Shown here in pieces: positions 54,201-63,189 of a stretch of DNA of 64,000 nt. The notes below the pieces were generated by a model. That model did not search any database and had not been told where the DNA came from. It saw only the letters and a list, made by a program, of their open reading frames with translations. Source of the stretch: Saxidomus purpurata (Eukaryota > Mollusca > Bivalvia > Venerida > Veneridae); assembly GCA_022818135.1 (NCBI GenBank), contig JAFMSR010000015.1, positions 25,131,627 to 25,195,626 on the forward strand, written 5' to 3'. Position numbers and translations under genes: made by a program. Numbering within the stretch: position 1 is the stretch's first letter; each line of letters opens with the position of its first letter.

Positions 54201-57200
54201 TCAATCTTAAAGTAATGACTGTGATCAGTTATTGGTCATTACGCCATCTGGTGACTTTTGATGTTAAATCATTCCAAACCTAAGAAAACACCAAGTTCAT
54301 AAGGCTTGTTCTTTTAACATGTATGAAATGCATTTTTGGAACATCCATTGGAGGAGCCACCTTGGTGCAGTTGTGTAGAGGAAGCGCGTTCACCTCAGAT
54401 TTGATCCCAACCAGTTCCCAAGTAGTGATGGTGTCCATAGGCTAAATACAGATGATTCCACATTGCCTCTCTCTCTTCAAGGTTGATTCCATCTGGAGTG
54501 AGTCTCGAAAGTGATTTATATATGTTGTAAAAACTTGATGTGCAGTCGAGAGTAAATAAATTAGTATAAAAAAACACCCATCAAAAATTAACCTGAACCT
54601 GTACACACCTCATTTCCCTCTTTGTTCTGACTGACTGTGAAGATTTTATTATACAGTGAATCGAGACAATTATTGCTTTCAACTTTATCAAAGTTATGTC
54701 TGTCCAGCATGTCCAACACATTCAGCACTTTTCCCATCGTATAACCTGGAAAATATGATTCAGTCTTTCAGTGTAAAAATATGACTGCAAAAAAAGTTAA
54801 AAATCTGAATATGCAATTTTGTCACAAACTTAAGAACATTGTATTATACAATCATATGAAATAAACATCACATTTTGTTCATAGATTTTAAACTGCATTG
54901 ATTTGATCTAGAGAAAAGCATCACATTGTCCAATTTCTATGTGCATATCTGTCAACAAAAATGCAGAATATTTCTAATGAAAACCTCTTTTGCATTGCCT
55001 TAATTCATACACTGAGTATTTCATAATTATTATAATGACTTGACGACACAGATCTTGAATACAGTTCATACCAGTTGTTGACTGTTGACACTTATCAGAG
55101 GACCATCTGACCTCAGCTGCCCGACTGCGTAACCTAATCTGCTGCTCCATTGTTCTGATCTGCGCACGAATCTTAAATAAAAACAAAATAATTAAAAGTT
55201 TGTCAGAAAAAACTGAGCAAAGCTTAAAATCTTCAAAATTAAAATAACATACAGTTTTCAGCATCATTTGCTTAGCAGGAAAAAAAATTTGGACATATCT
55301 ATTTCATGCCAATTTTCATATTTACCTGCTGATTTTGTTCACTTGGTGGCATTGGCAAACAAGATGGCGGGCAAGGGAGAATATCCAGTGGTGATGCACA
55401 GTAAGGGGAACTACTCCGTCCCTCATTCAAGTTGTTCCAGGTTAATGCTGAGGGACTCGTCATGGTGATAACCTGCAAACATTACAGGAAAACACACATC
55501 ATTTTACTTACATGGTTTGGGATAGAAAATTCATTATCTAACCTCAAGATCAAATAGATATAAAACAGGGTTTGGTCTAATCCTCTGACATAGCAAGACA
55601 TTTTTCCTCTTAAAGTGACATTATGCGCATCTTACTGCACATAGTGTATTTTTGTGACAGTTTTCTTTAAAAGCAACTTCGGTTGCTGCCCTTAAAAGGA
55701 TGTTAAACTAGGGATAATGCCACATTAGTTTTTCAAGTCTGGTGCCTACGCAAATTAAAACAATTGATTAATAAGATAATAATTCCTTTTCAGGGCAGTA
55801 GGATCTCCCATGTGTTATTAGTCTTAAGGCCTTTATAGATTTCCAAATTATTGAAGGAGAATCCTGCATTGCAGTTGTTTATTTCTTAAATTGCACCCTC
55901 TTCCAGTAAAATACGGAAAAGTAATTTTGGGAAGTTATGCAGTTTCTGTAATGATAATCAGGAAGGTTTGTTATAGTCAATACTGAGTTATAATTGATTC
56001 AACTTGTCCTCTTTCCAATTTTCCAAACACCTATTTCAGAACTGGACTTTTTACATGAAAAATGTTTGACACTGGTTCCACAGTGAAGCTAAGTGAAGCC
56101 ATTAGCATGCACCATAACTGTTAAGTTCTACAGATTCTCTTTCTCAGATAAGAACGGGAGATAATTGCGATAATCTTCAACAATGACACAGCAGCTCAAA
56201 CTGCCTCAAAAGTTAGGTGCAATAGCAGTAAGTTTATATGAAATTAAATCTTATGATCTATTAATTGCCAAATAATTTAAGACTATTGCAAACTGAATCC
56301 TTCAAAGTTAGTAACCTATTTCAGGAATATGGATGTTTTGGTGTTTGAAGTCTCTGTAAAGAAAATCTAGAACTATCATAGTCAATACAGTTTTCATTGA
56401 TTCAACTTGTTTCCTGGATATCAAAGAGAAAAATAGTGGTTTAGAGCAGACTGTCCTGATGCATAAAGTCTGACACTGGTTTCCATCTAGTGAAACCTAC
56501 CAAGAGTTGGCTCTATATTTTGACCTTCTAGCCTTTAAGACTGTATACTTGGTTTATAAGTATGTCAATTTGAAAAATATTTCAACGATTTAACCAAGAT
56601 TTGAGCAGCTGTAATCCCTTTGAGATTTTTAAATTGGTAAAGTGGGCAATCTCTAAAAATAGTCAAAAATTAAATTATCATGAATATAACCAAATTTACA
56701 GTACTAATGTAAACTGGCCTTACCTGAATGCAGGCACATAGACTAAGTATGATGCCTCGATGTTGTGGACAGTTGTTAAATTCTGAAAATACGGATGCAA
56801 GTGGATTCTGCGAAACCAACTGGTTGTTACTGTTGCTGAAAAGAAACATAAATCTCATAACATTATGTATTAACAAGTGGAAACTTATAACCAAACTTAA
56901 ATCTAATTTAACACTTCTACTTAAACAAAAACATTAACAAAAATATTTATTTTTTGTAATGTACATGAAAATGAATTAAACAAAAGATATTCAGTCTCAT
57001 GCTTCACAGATTTCAACAAAACATATAATCTCCACAGTATTACTTAATGGAACAACATATAATGGAAGTATCACTATATATGCTGCTACACCCAGACAGG
57101 TTTTGAATGTTCATACTGTTGAACTTAACTGCAAGATGATAACGTACTTATTGTTGCTAGAATTCAGCATCGGTGACTGAGTCCTCGGCGATGTACAGCC

Positions 57201-60200
57201 TGAATCAGTGCACAGCTGACTGATCCTACGTGAAGCTGTGTAAGCAAGACGGCGGGACAGCTGGGCCGACATTGTCACTTCATCTAAATACTGAAAATAT
57301 AACAGAAATAAATACACACATGCATTACAAATAATTTCACAAAGATCTTTTAAGTTTTTATTAAAATGTAGTTATAAGGGATTCAAATGACTTCTGTAGA
57401 GTGGCAACATTTTTACCCATAACGTCCCAAATTTCAACTACTGCCCCAACATGACTCCCTTGGTGAAAAGAGGTAACAGATTTTCAAAACCAAGCTGAGG
57501 CCATGGTTTATGCTTAGTTTGATTGTTCTACAGAATTTCAGTTGCATAATACACAATACTCTATCGTCATCCTTACCTAACCTTATCAAATTGAATGTCT
57601 TATCTTGTCTCATCTCACCTTACCTAACCTTGTGTCCTGGTATGGAAAGTAAATGACCTTTTTTTACCTTGACTTGTGGACAATTAGCTGAACCATTCCC
57701 CTATTTGCAATACACTTGATCATAAACACTTACATTCACAAATGATTTCCTTGAACCTGAATATCTATCTCATCACAAAATGGAATAAAATATAATATCA
57801 CTGTGAATATTTTCGAACTTCCATAAAGAAGCAGGTACAAAGGTCAAATGTGCCCATACCTGTAAAATTTCTTTAAGAACCAGTTTCAGGATGGTGTCGT
57901 CAGTCTGTTTGGTCTTTTCTACAAGCTCTACAATCCATGATAGAAACTCATGCCTGTCCAGTAATCCCTCCTGATAACAAAACAGAAAATTCATGCTTTT
58001 CATTCTAATAGACAAAATTAAACTTATCTAATTATACAAGAGTGTTGCAGTGTTGCCTAAGAAGACAACGTATACTAACTTATAAACAATTATTAATTAC
58101 ACTGAGATAGTTATATAGTTCTCAATCTAGGCCAGTAAGATCAAAGTCTCCAAAGAAAATACGTAAAACAAGTCTCTCAAAAATTCTATACCACATAGTA
58201 ATACTTGACAAAAACTTTTTCTAACACTAAGAGATTTGAACTTTCTCAAGTAAATGATCCTATTTCAAAGGACAGTAATTAAGTGTATACGAAGACACAG
58301 AAATCTGCAAATATAAATAAATTTACAGCGTTAAATACATACATCATACATGTGTCGGGCAAGTCTTGAACAGAAGTGCCACTGTTTGAGTGCCAGGTCT
58401 AGATCCACCTGTGACGGTGCTTGTGTAGCCGTTAGGAAGCTCATCACAGGTCCTGACGAGCTGCCATGGTAATGTTCCTGCACTTTGTTCAACTGCTCCT
58501 TCATGAATTTTGTCAAACCTATAGTCCATTCTGAAAGTGTTCCAGACCTAATTCAGTAATTGCTTTTAGTCTGTTCTTGAAAAACTTAAATAAGAAGCGA
58601 CTATAGTTCATTTTAGAATTATTTTGCATTCTGAAACAGCTCTTTACTCCCATTTTGATTTAATATAATGAGCTCCAATGCAATTTAAACTTTAAAATTT
58701 GGAACAAAATGATTAAAAGAATATTCCTTGATGAATGCTTATTCAATATCAATTTTTAAATTTCCTCCTCTTTTACCTCCCTGAGAAAAATGTATCATCT
58801 TACATAATGACTGATCAACTGTTTGCCTCGAATATTCCTTGATGCATGCTTATTCAATATCAATTTTTAAATAACCTCCCCTTAAACAAGAGCTGTCAGT
58901 AGGACAGCGCGCTCGACTTTTTTAGTGCTTGCCAATAAAACAAAACTTTGACAGTTAAGGGCACACAAGAATTTAACTAGGAATTTCTAAGTACAAATCA
59001 AGATACATTTTCACAGAGTTATCTTCTCTTGCTTACAGATAGGTCTCATGATGGTACATAAGTACACCAACTTTCAAAGTAATATCTCAAATGGTTAAGT
59101 CAACAAGTGGACAAGAATGAAAATTTTAACTAAGTTTCTAAGTCAAAAAGGGCCATAATTCATATAAAATCCTTCACAGAATTACCTTCTCCTGCCCGTG
59201 TTTTGGGATCATGATGGTAAACAAGTATTCCAACTTTCAAAGTAATATCTGGAACGGTTTAGTCAAAAAAAGTGGACTATGAAAAACTTAACCCAGATTC
59301 TAAGTCGATAAAGGGCCTTAATTTTTAAAACAAACCCTGACAGAGTTACCTTCTCTTGCTTACAGATGGGGTAATGATGTAAACAGCATTCAAAGATTCA
59401 AAGCAATATCTCAAAGGGTTAAGGCAATAAGTGGATTTTACCCATATTCAATGTATTTTCTAAGTAAAAAAGGGGCTAATTCTGTTCAAAACCTTGACAG
59501 AGTTATGTACTCTTGTCTGTTGATGTAGGTCATGATGGTAAACAAGTATGGTAAGTTTCAAAGCAATACCTCCAATGGTTTGGAAATAAAGTGAGGTGGT
59601 ACGAAAAACTTAACCAAGCTCAATACACTTTCTAAGTCAAAAAAGGGCCATAATTCTGTCAAAAACCAAGACAGAGTTATGTACTCTTGTCTGTAGATGG
59701 AGGTTATGATGGTAAACAGTATGGTAAGTTTCAAAGCCATACCTCTAATACTTTTGAAATAAAGTGGGGTGGTACGAAAAACTTAACCAAGGTGTGACGC
59801 CAACGCCGACGCCGGGGCGAGTAGGATAGCTCCCCTTTTCATAGAAAAGTCGAGCTAAAAATCAGAGATTTATCTCCCTTTAGAAAAGTGTAAAATCTTA
59901 CCTAATGACTGATCAACAGTCTGTCTCTTCTTTGGTTTATTTTCTTGCATGGCTAGATAGTGTGCAGCAGTCATCTTGATGAACCACGCAGCTTTTATCA
60001 TTGGTATGTTATATTCACAGAGATTCGTGAAAATTTCTTCCTTTTTACTGTAGAAAAATGACGGAACTCGTTTACTCAGCTGAGCCAATGGTTTTGCTCC
60101 AGATGCCAGATCTTTGAACCAGTTCTCTACAAGGTGCTTCTTCTGTGTGGTGACCTATAAAAATCATTTATATCATCTGTGTTATCCTTACAGAATGGAA

Positions 60201-62052
60201 TACATTATTTATGCAATTAATGAAGTCTTATTATACAACATGTTAAACCATTTCCCAGATCATGTTAAAAAATTTCCTCGGAAAAATACTATACTGTTTC
60301 AAACAGTGCATGTTTGTTAAAGAAATTCTAACTGTTACAGAAGCAGATTTTTGGGTTTCATGGGGAGCTTCTTTTATTTATGTATTTATTTGTCATAAAC
60401 GTCCACACAAACCTCACTGCAAAAAGAAACTAGAAATCTCCATTCAATTTCATGCAAGACCAAACAAGAATTTCCCCATTCTCCTATGTCACAGGATAAA
60501 AGCTTACCGGCCAGAAGTTATCTTTCATAATCTGTGGTTTCTTCTTGCTGCTGTCACTCCATGTGTTCAGCTCAATCTTCTTGGTCATCACGGCACTGAA
60601 GAATGCTCCAAACTACAATGTAATGATCAAAGCTTGTTTGGTTAACACACACTTTTACAATTCATTACACACACATTATTATTGTATAACATACATCAGT
60701 GTAGTTTAAAGGACAGAATTACACATTTTACTTAGTTTTCTATTCAAAGTTTCAATACGTTGCCAGTTTATAAAATATTTTACTTACTTTTCTATTCCTA
60801 GTTTCAATACGTTGCCAATTTATACAACCAGTTTTTATTAAACTCCTACTGACTGAAGAAACGCTCAACAATCCCATTCTAACATGTCAACAGAGAGCAT
60901 GGCCATTCCAGGCTTCTCAGTAGCTTTTAAACATGGAACAGACTGATTTAAACCTCCAGTCTTAGTAAGACTTAAGAAAAAGTATTCTCCTACATAAACA
61001 ACAGTTACTGTTTTGTACCTTTCTGAATTCCACTAGACACTACTGAATTAAATTTTATATAGGTGACAATTTTATAAATGCAATTTTTGGTTGCTGTGCA
61101 TTTAAATGTGTTAAATTAATGATTATGCCGCATTAGTATTTGAAATTGGTGCTTTAGATATAAAAAAAAATCGGACTGATAAAATGATAGTTGATTGTGT
61201 CGTTGTTGATGTTGGTAGAGATTTCAGCAGTGGAAGGGAAGCAACTCCTGCATGCAGTTGTTCTTTTCTTAAATTGACTCTCCCAGTCAAATAAGAAAAT
61301 CAATATTTGGAAAGTTATTTTTTCATACTGGTAGCGGGAAGAGTTTGGTGTATTGGGTTAAAAGCTATTATTTCCTCTACGCTTTTGTACACACACCATT
61401 TTCAGCTGGATTGTTACTTGAAAAAAATGTGCATAATGTCACTTTAAATGGTCATGTATTATCATGATTATTTGAAACATTTGCTGATGGACAAAGCTTG
61501 TGCTTGATAAGTCAGTAGACCCATAGACTCAAGATTATAGGGTGCTGGTTTGGAACTGGAAAATGTTGAGGTCACAATCAAATCTAATTAACACAAAGAA
61601 TAGGAGTAAGTCTAAAAATACCCAAAAATAAAATCATTCCTACCTTCTCTTGACTGATGTTGGCATTCTTTGCCGAGCCATACTGAAAAAGAAATAATGA
61701 GTTACCATGGCGACAGGGTATCATCAGAAAAAGCACAAATTCAATAAGTATGATAAGTTGTAACAACCATGACTGTTCCATCTAAGAACAATTTTCTCAG
61801 TAAAATAATCTATACACAGTAATATACTTTGAGATTAATTTGCAAAACTTCTATAAATTTACAAGTTTGCCAAGTTTATGCAAGAACATAAACATAAAGG
61901 TTGAACTAAGTCTCTACAACTTATATACTATTTTTTATTTCCTCTTTGCAATGCATCTCTAACCTCAATATTGCTTATGAAATACTTACCTCATCATTAA
62001 AGTGTGGCAGATTACTGAACCCAAGCTTGACACTTGTTGACGTAAGTTCATC
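25050..62052 (-). CDS. MED12: Mediator complex subunit 12 (39 coding exons, 5' end missing)
   Basis: Subunit of the Mediator CDK8 kinase module (with CDK8/19, cyclin C and MED13). MED12 activates the kinase and the module gates RNA polymerase II access in the nucleus. I traced 39 exons with GT-AG borders and unbroken phase from 62052 down to the TGA at 25050-25052, giving 2,089 codons. Human MED12 has about 2,177 residues and the visible part starts at its D34 equivalent, so only about 33 N-terminal residues are missing, to the right of the window. Domains in order are the kinase-activating N-terminus (residues 1-465), the LCEWAV domain (about 467-850), the large helical middle (850-1645), the PQL region with a basic nuclear-localisation-like stretch (1645-1980) and a Gln-rich OPA tail (1980-2089). 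Exon coordinates are given in the block entries. No break was found. MED12L is the vertebrate paralogue; an invertebrate single copy should be called MED12. Confidence 0.97.
29379..29769. mobile_element. hAT-type MITE with 8-bp target duplication
   Basis: A 391-bp element with termini TGGGGCTGCAACGATTC (left) and GAATCATTGCACCTCTA (right), imperfect inverted repeats of the GGTGCAACGATT kind typical of hAT elements. It is flanked by GCAAACAA (29371-29378) and GCAAACGA (29770-29777), an 8-bp target duplication with one mismatch, as hAT transposases make. It has no coding capacity. It lies in a MED12 intron and is slightly decayed. Confidence 0.9.
30930..31588. mobile_element. TA-flanked insertion inside the TTAA MITE
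   Basis: It starts CTGTAAAACAGGTTTTATTC and ends GGTGTCCAAGTG, flanked by TA (30928-30929 and 31589-31590). The sister copy near 61.19 kb reads CAATCAACTATCATTTTATC across this point, with a single TA, so it is an empty site. The left end (CTGTAAAA...GCTAAT...CG) resembles the MITE at 38815-39031. The right inverted repeat is not recognisable, so the element may be end-deleted or composite. Confidence 0.7.
31705..32936 (+). mobile_element. CAAGAG element with ~165-bp internal tandem units (copy 1)
   Basis: Starts CAAGAGCTGTCACATGACAG (palindrome GCTGTCA-CA-TGACAGC) and ends ATTCTTCGAATAGTCGAGCT followed by AAAA. The core contains four to five ~165-bp units with GGCATAAATCTGTCAAAAAT, GTTTCCTCAGGTGTAGATG and AGTTTCAAGTCAATAC. 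The final non-repeated part is GATGCCGACGCTGGGGCGAG. It shares both ends with copy 2 at 58887-59860. No open frame. A non-autonomous element with terminal hairpins and internal tandem repeats fits the Helitron/Helentron-like (pearl-type) group described in bivalves. Confidence 0.85.
33778..39414 (-). CDS. MED12: MED12 exons 26-32
   Basis: Exons: 39238-39414, 38341-38477, 37429-37599, 37153-37291, 35879-36057, 34509-34629, 33778-33939. They encode [98 protein letters not shown] and [20 protein letters not shown] followed by [14 protein letters not shown]. The order and spacing match vertebrate MED12. A 3.1-kb intron between the first of these and the preceding block carries nested transposons (see 40395-42508). 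Confidence 0.95.
34670..35095. repeat. 31-bp minisatellite in a MED12 intron
   Basis: About 13 copies of a ~31-bp unit built on ATCTGCCATTGGCCATC and (A/T)GTATTTAACAATC. Units differ by single substitutions (ATTCAAC/ATTTAAC, CATCTG/CATCAG) and small length changes. The open frame over it (34942-35196) is a by-product. Confidence 0.9.
35618..35780. mobile_element. MITE-like element, ACAGTC termini
   Basis: The left end ACAGTCAAACCGGTCTTAAG and right end GGGCAGGTCCGACTGT are imperfect inverted repeats. The left end shares the (A)GTCAAACC motif and GGTC-rich interior with the element at 15129-15315. It lies between two MED12 exons. Confidence 0.55.
36535..37118. repeat. 20-bp AT-rich tandem array in a MED12 intron
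   Basis: About 28 imperfect copies of a ~20-bp unit ATTTATGGATTACTTTACGT. Variants include TTACAATTAC and TTATGTATTT, and units drift in length between 17 and 22 bp. It sits directly downstream (in transcript sense) of the exon at 37153-37291. Confidence 0.9.
38815..39031. mobile_element. MITE with TA target duplication
   Basis: 217 bp bounded by TA (38813-38814 and 39032-39033), with inverted termini CTGTAAAAG and CTTTTACAG. The interior has GCTAATTTTCG, CTTCGCAAATTC and ACTCGTGAATATAAAG, an internally palindromic design common in mariner-type MITEs. A related left end occurs at 30930. Confidence 0.8.
40395..42508. mobile_element. AACCAGGTTTTC TIR element, interrupted
   Basis: The left end AACCAGGTTTTC (about 40396-40407) and right end GAAAACCTGGTT (about 42497-42508) are perfect 12-bp inverted repeats. 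The body has three to four units of GGGCCATAATTCTGTCAAAA, GCGCCAGGGCACTT, GTGAAAGTTTGGTTGAAATC and GTTGCGCACAGAAGAA. The body is split by the CAAGAG element at 41039-42144. Both parts read collinearly across that point. No transposase frame is present. Confidence 0.75.
41039..42144 (+). mobile_element. CAAGAG element with ~175-bp internal tandem units (copy 3)
   Basis: Starts CAAGAGCTGTCCCTCCCAAG and ends GCCACCCTTCGGGGCTAAAA. The core has five to six ~170-180-bp units containing TTATTTTAAAATCCTTCAA, ACAAAGTTACAGTCCGGACA, TGACCTTGACCTTTGAG and CACGCGACACGTCGTCTTGA. A GACG repeat (about 42035-42095) precedes the 3' hairpin. The interior differs completely from copies 1 and 2, yet the ends are alike. 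It inserted in an A-rich run of the surrounding TIR element. Confidence 0.82.
42564..48557 (-). CDS. MED12: MED12 exons 17-25: central helical region
   Basis: Exons: 48394-48557, 47841-47949, 47285-47415, 46609-46725, 45924-46065, 44776-44902, 43934-44152, 43390-43516, 42564-42723. Diagnostic stretches include [100 protein letters not shown] and [35 protein letters not shown] is nearly identical across animals. The exon at 43390-43516 encodes a polar linker ([14 protein letters not shown]) that lacks strong conservation. All phases agree. Confidence 0.95.
43285..43375 (-). repeat. tRNA-derived SINE
   Basis: On the - strand the A-box-like TGGTGTAGGGTAGAGCG is followed about 35 bp later by the B-box-like GGGGTCAAATCCC. 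The arm sequences do not fold into a full tRNA and there is no proper acceptor stem, so this is a SINE promoter region and not a tRNA gene. It lies in a MED12 intron, within 100 bp of an exon. Confidence 0.55.
46230..46350 (-). repeat. tRNA-derived SINE fragment
   Basis: The - strand reads TATAGGGGTATGAGTGTTAG at the A-box position, then GCAGGTTTAAATCTCC at the B-box position, the same layout as the element at 43285-43375. It is degraded. Confidence 0.4.
48724..56835 (-). CDS. MED12: MED12 exons 8-16: LCEWAV region
   Basis: Exons: 56724-56835, 55326-55472, 55072-55171, 54609-54745, 52638-52769, 52278-52404, 51640-51863, 50043-50148, 48724-49286. Recognisable stretches are [26 protein letters not shown], the LCEWAV-type motif LLIDWAV (residues 477-483) with [39 protein letters not shown] and CTLIARGDL. 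The last exon is the largest (563 bp) and reads [20 protein letters not shown] and [16 protein letters not shown], then a Lys-rich insert ([10 protein letters not shown]) and [16 protein letters not shown]. In humans the LCEWAV domain contributes to the body of the kinase module. The Lys-rich insert falls in a segment that varies in length between species. Confidence 0.95.
49380..49630 (+). mobile_element. Interspersed element fragment with GACGGACGG tail
   Basis: Two diverged units with GGTAGATATGGCTCTGGACA / GGCAGAAATGGCTCTGGACA and AAAAGGCCATAACTTG are followed by AACAGACGGACGGACAACCA and a terminal TCCATTCGGGCCTATAAAA. The end resembles CTTCGGGGCTAAAAA of the 41039-42144 element, so this is probably a truncated relative. 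Confidence 0.5.
49921..49985 (-). pseudogene. Duplicated 3' end of a MED12 exon with its splice donor
   Basis: It matches 50021-50085, the end of the 50043-50148 exon plus its donor, at exactly 100 bp distance with few differences. The copy keeps the reading frame ([13 protein letters not shown]) and a usable CAG|GTGAG donor but has no acceptor. An AATC microsatellite (49984-50018) fills the join. If transcription used the downstream donor, the read-through would meet TAA after six codons, so it should not extend the exon. Confidence 0.85.
50219..51021 (+). mobile_element. CAAGAGGGCC element with ~165-bp internal tandem units (copy 4)
   Basis: Starts CAAGAGGGCCAAGATGGCCC (palindromic start) and ends GGCAAAGCCAGATGAGCTAA with AAA. 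The last 30 bp form a stem GCTCA..TGGC-AAA-GCCA..TGAGC. Three to four ~165-bp units hold GACAATGCTACATGCCAAAT, TCTAAGCTCTAGGCCTTGTG and GTTTCAGAGAAGAAGATT. GACGGACGACGGAC precedes the end hairpin. Ends match the other CAAGAG elements while the core is different. Confidence 0.82.
52810..53000 (+). repeat. tRNA-derived SINE with GGATGAGAC core
   Basis: A possible A box, GGGGCAAGGTGCTAAC, is followed by a clear B box, AGGTTCAATCCCC (about 52864-52876). Further along is the core GGATGAGACTTTAAACCAAG, which recurs on the - strand at 10733-10830. The order head-B box-core is that of a tRNA-derived SINE. Confidence 0.6.
53403..54115. mobile_element. TIR element with CAGTGGTGCT ends
   Basis: Termini CAGTGGTGCTCACGTGTAAC (left) and GTTATACGTAAGCACCACTG (right) are inverted repeats; over 26 bp about 23 match. 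The interior has repeated CGTGCGTTCCGTTTGCG-like phrases near both ends. No clear target duplication was found, so the superfamily is open. It occupies a MED12 intron. Confidence 0.8.
54361..54440 (+). repeat. Possible SINE fragment
   Basis: TGGTGCAGTTGTGTAGAGGA and GCGCGTTCACCTCAGATTTG followed by ATCCCAACC resemble A- and B-box regions of the window's other tRNA-derived SINEs. It is short and degraded. Confidence 0.25.
55612..55740. mobile_element. End fragment of the TTAA MITE family
   Basis: TTAA followed by AGTGACATTATGCGCATC, TTACTGCACATAGTGTATTT matches the right end of the 30675-32983 element (in reverse) almost base for base over about 45 bp. Homology then fades. It is a truncated or deleted family member. 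Confidence 0.75.
57148..62052 (-). CDS. MED12: MED12 exons 1-7 of those visible: kinase-activating N-terminus
   Basis: Exons (plus-strand coordinates, transcription order): 61990-62052, 61644-61682, 60508-60612, 59902-60154, 58343-58530, 57860-57970, 57148-57290. The first reads [20 protein letters not shown], corresponding to human exon 2, which binds the CDK8-cyclin C groove. The second, [13 protein letters not shown], is only 39 bp. Further landmarks are [45 protein letters not shown] and [11 protein letters not shown], all highly conserved in MED12. Phases join exactly, for example G|AA = Glu at 59902/58530 and AA|C = Asn at 57148/56835. The next upstream coding exon, with the initiator Met and basic N-terminus, is not in the window. 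Confidence 0.95.
58720..58830 (-). pseudogene. Duplicated MED12 exon end and flanking intron
   Basis: 58720-58830 is a tandem copy of 58831-58886 plus 59861-59930, which are now separated by a CAAGAG element. The 58799-58829 part copies the 3' end of the 59902-60154 exon (GTTGATCAGTCATTA) and its donor. The exon-side base before GTAAG is T instead of G, which weakens the donor. The unit is 111 bp. Confidence 0.85.
58887..59860 (+). mobile_element. CAAGAG element with internal tandem units (copy 2)
   Basis: Starts CAAGAGCTGTCAGTAGGACA (stem GCTGTC-AGTAG-GACAGC) and ends AGCTCCCCTTTTCATAGAAA, then AGTCGAGCTAAAA (AGCTC..TTTTC-ATA-GAAAA..GAGCT hairpin). Repeated phrases are GGTAAACAAGTAT, CAAAGCAATAYCTC and AAGTCAAAAAGGGCCATAAT. 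Shares its 3' segment CCAACGCCGACGCCGGGGCG with copy 1. It sits about 40 bp from a MED12 splice donor. Confidence 0.85.
61070..61443 (-). mobile_element. TTAA MITE, uninterrupted sister copy
   Basis: Right end GCATAATGTCACT followed by TTAA (about 61427-61443). In reverse it aligns with 30671-30929, 31591-31704 and then runs on past the 31705 insertion point of the other copy. It therefore shows the sequence before both insertions. Its other terminus is not recognisable, so this copy is deleted at one end. Confidence 0.8.
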
Positions 62053-62289
62053 CTGGAAAAATCATGTTAAATAAATAACTATTAAAGAAAGTACAATACA
62101 TGTATATACTATATATTTACTTTGTTCAAATGCTTGCCAGACAACAAAACCATAGGATTAACTTAATCTTTGCAGTAAGTTTGTACCCTTAGTTCATCTG
62201 ACCATCCCTTGGTGAGTCAGCTAGGTGACATTATTTTTAAAAAGTCTAATTGAGCAAGTTTTTTCCCATAGGCAAACCTTTTTTTTAAC

Positions 62290-63009
<720 letters not shown>

Positions 63010-63036
63010 TTTTTAAAGATATTTTTTTCTAATCAG

Positions 63037-63189
63037 TTTCCTGTGAAATTGTGGGAATATCATAATTTAATAACTGCCAGTGGGAAGAACAAGTTTGAGT
63101 TGAGGACCTATCCGACAGAAGAAACTGCCAACTTTCTCACATCGATCAGGAAAATGTACATGGGAATAATATCTGTGGACCTAATTTAG
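63037..63189 (+). CDS. Unassigned exon-like ORF (possible terminal exon)
   Basis: After a good acceptor (TATTTTTTTCTAATCAG, ending at 63036) the frame reads FPVKLWEYHNLITASGKNKF, then ELRTYPTEETANFLTSIRKM and YMGIISVDLI, with TAG at 63187-63189. Composition is protein-like, unlike other short frames here, and the end recalls the last strand and helix of a PH-like domain. I cannot assign it. No companion exon was seen, and upstream lies the C tract, so a true partner may be lost or misplaced by assembly. It could be the last exon of a + strand gene nested in the MED12 intron, or a pseudo-exon. Confidence 0.3.
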   Translation, partial: FPVKLWEYHNLITASGKNKFELRTYPTEETANFLTSIRKMYMGIISVDLI

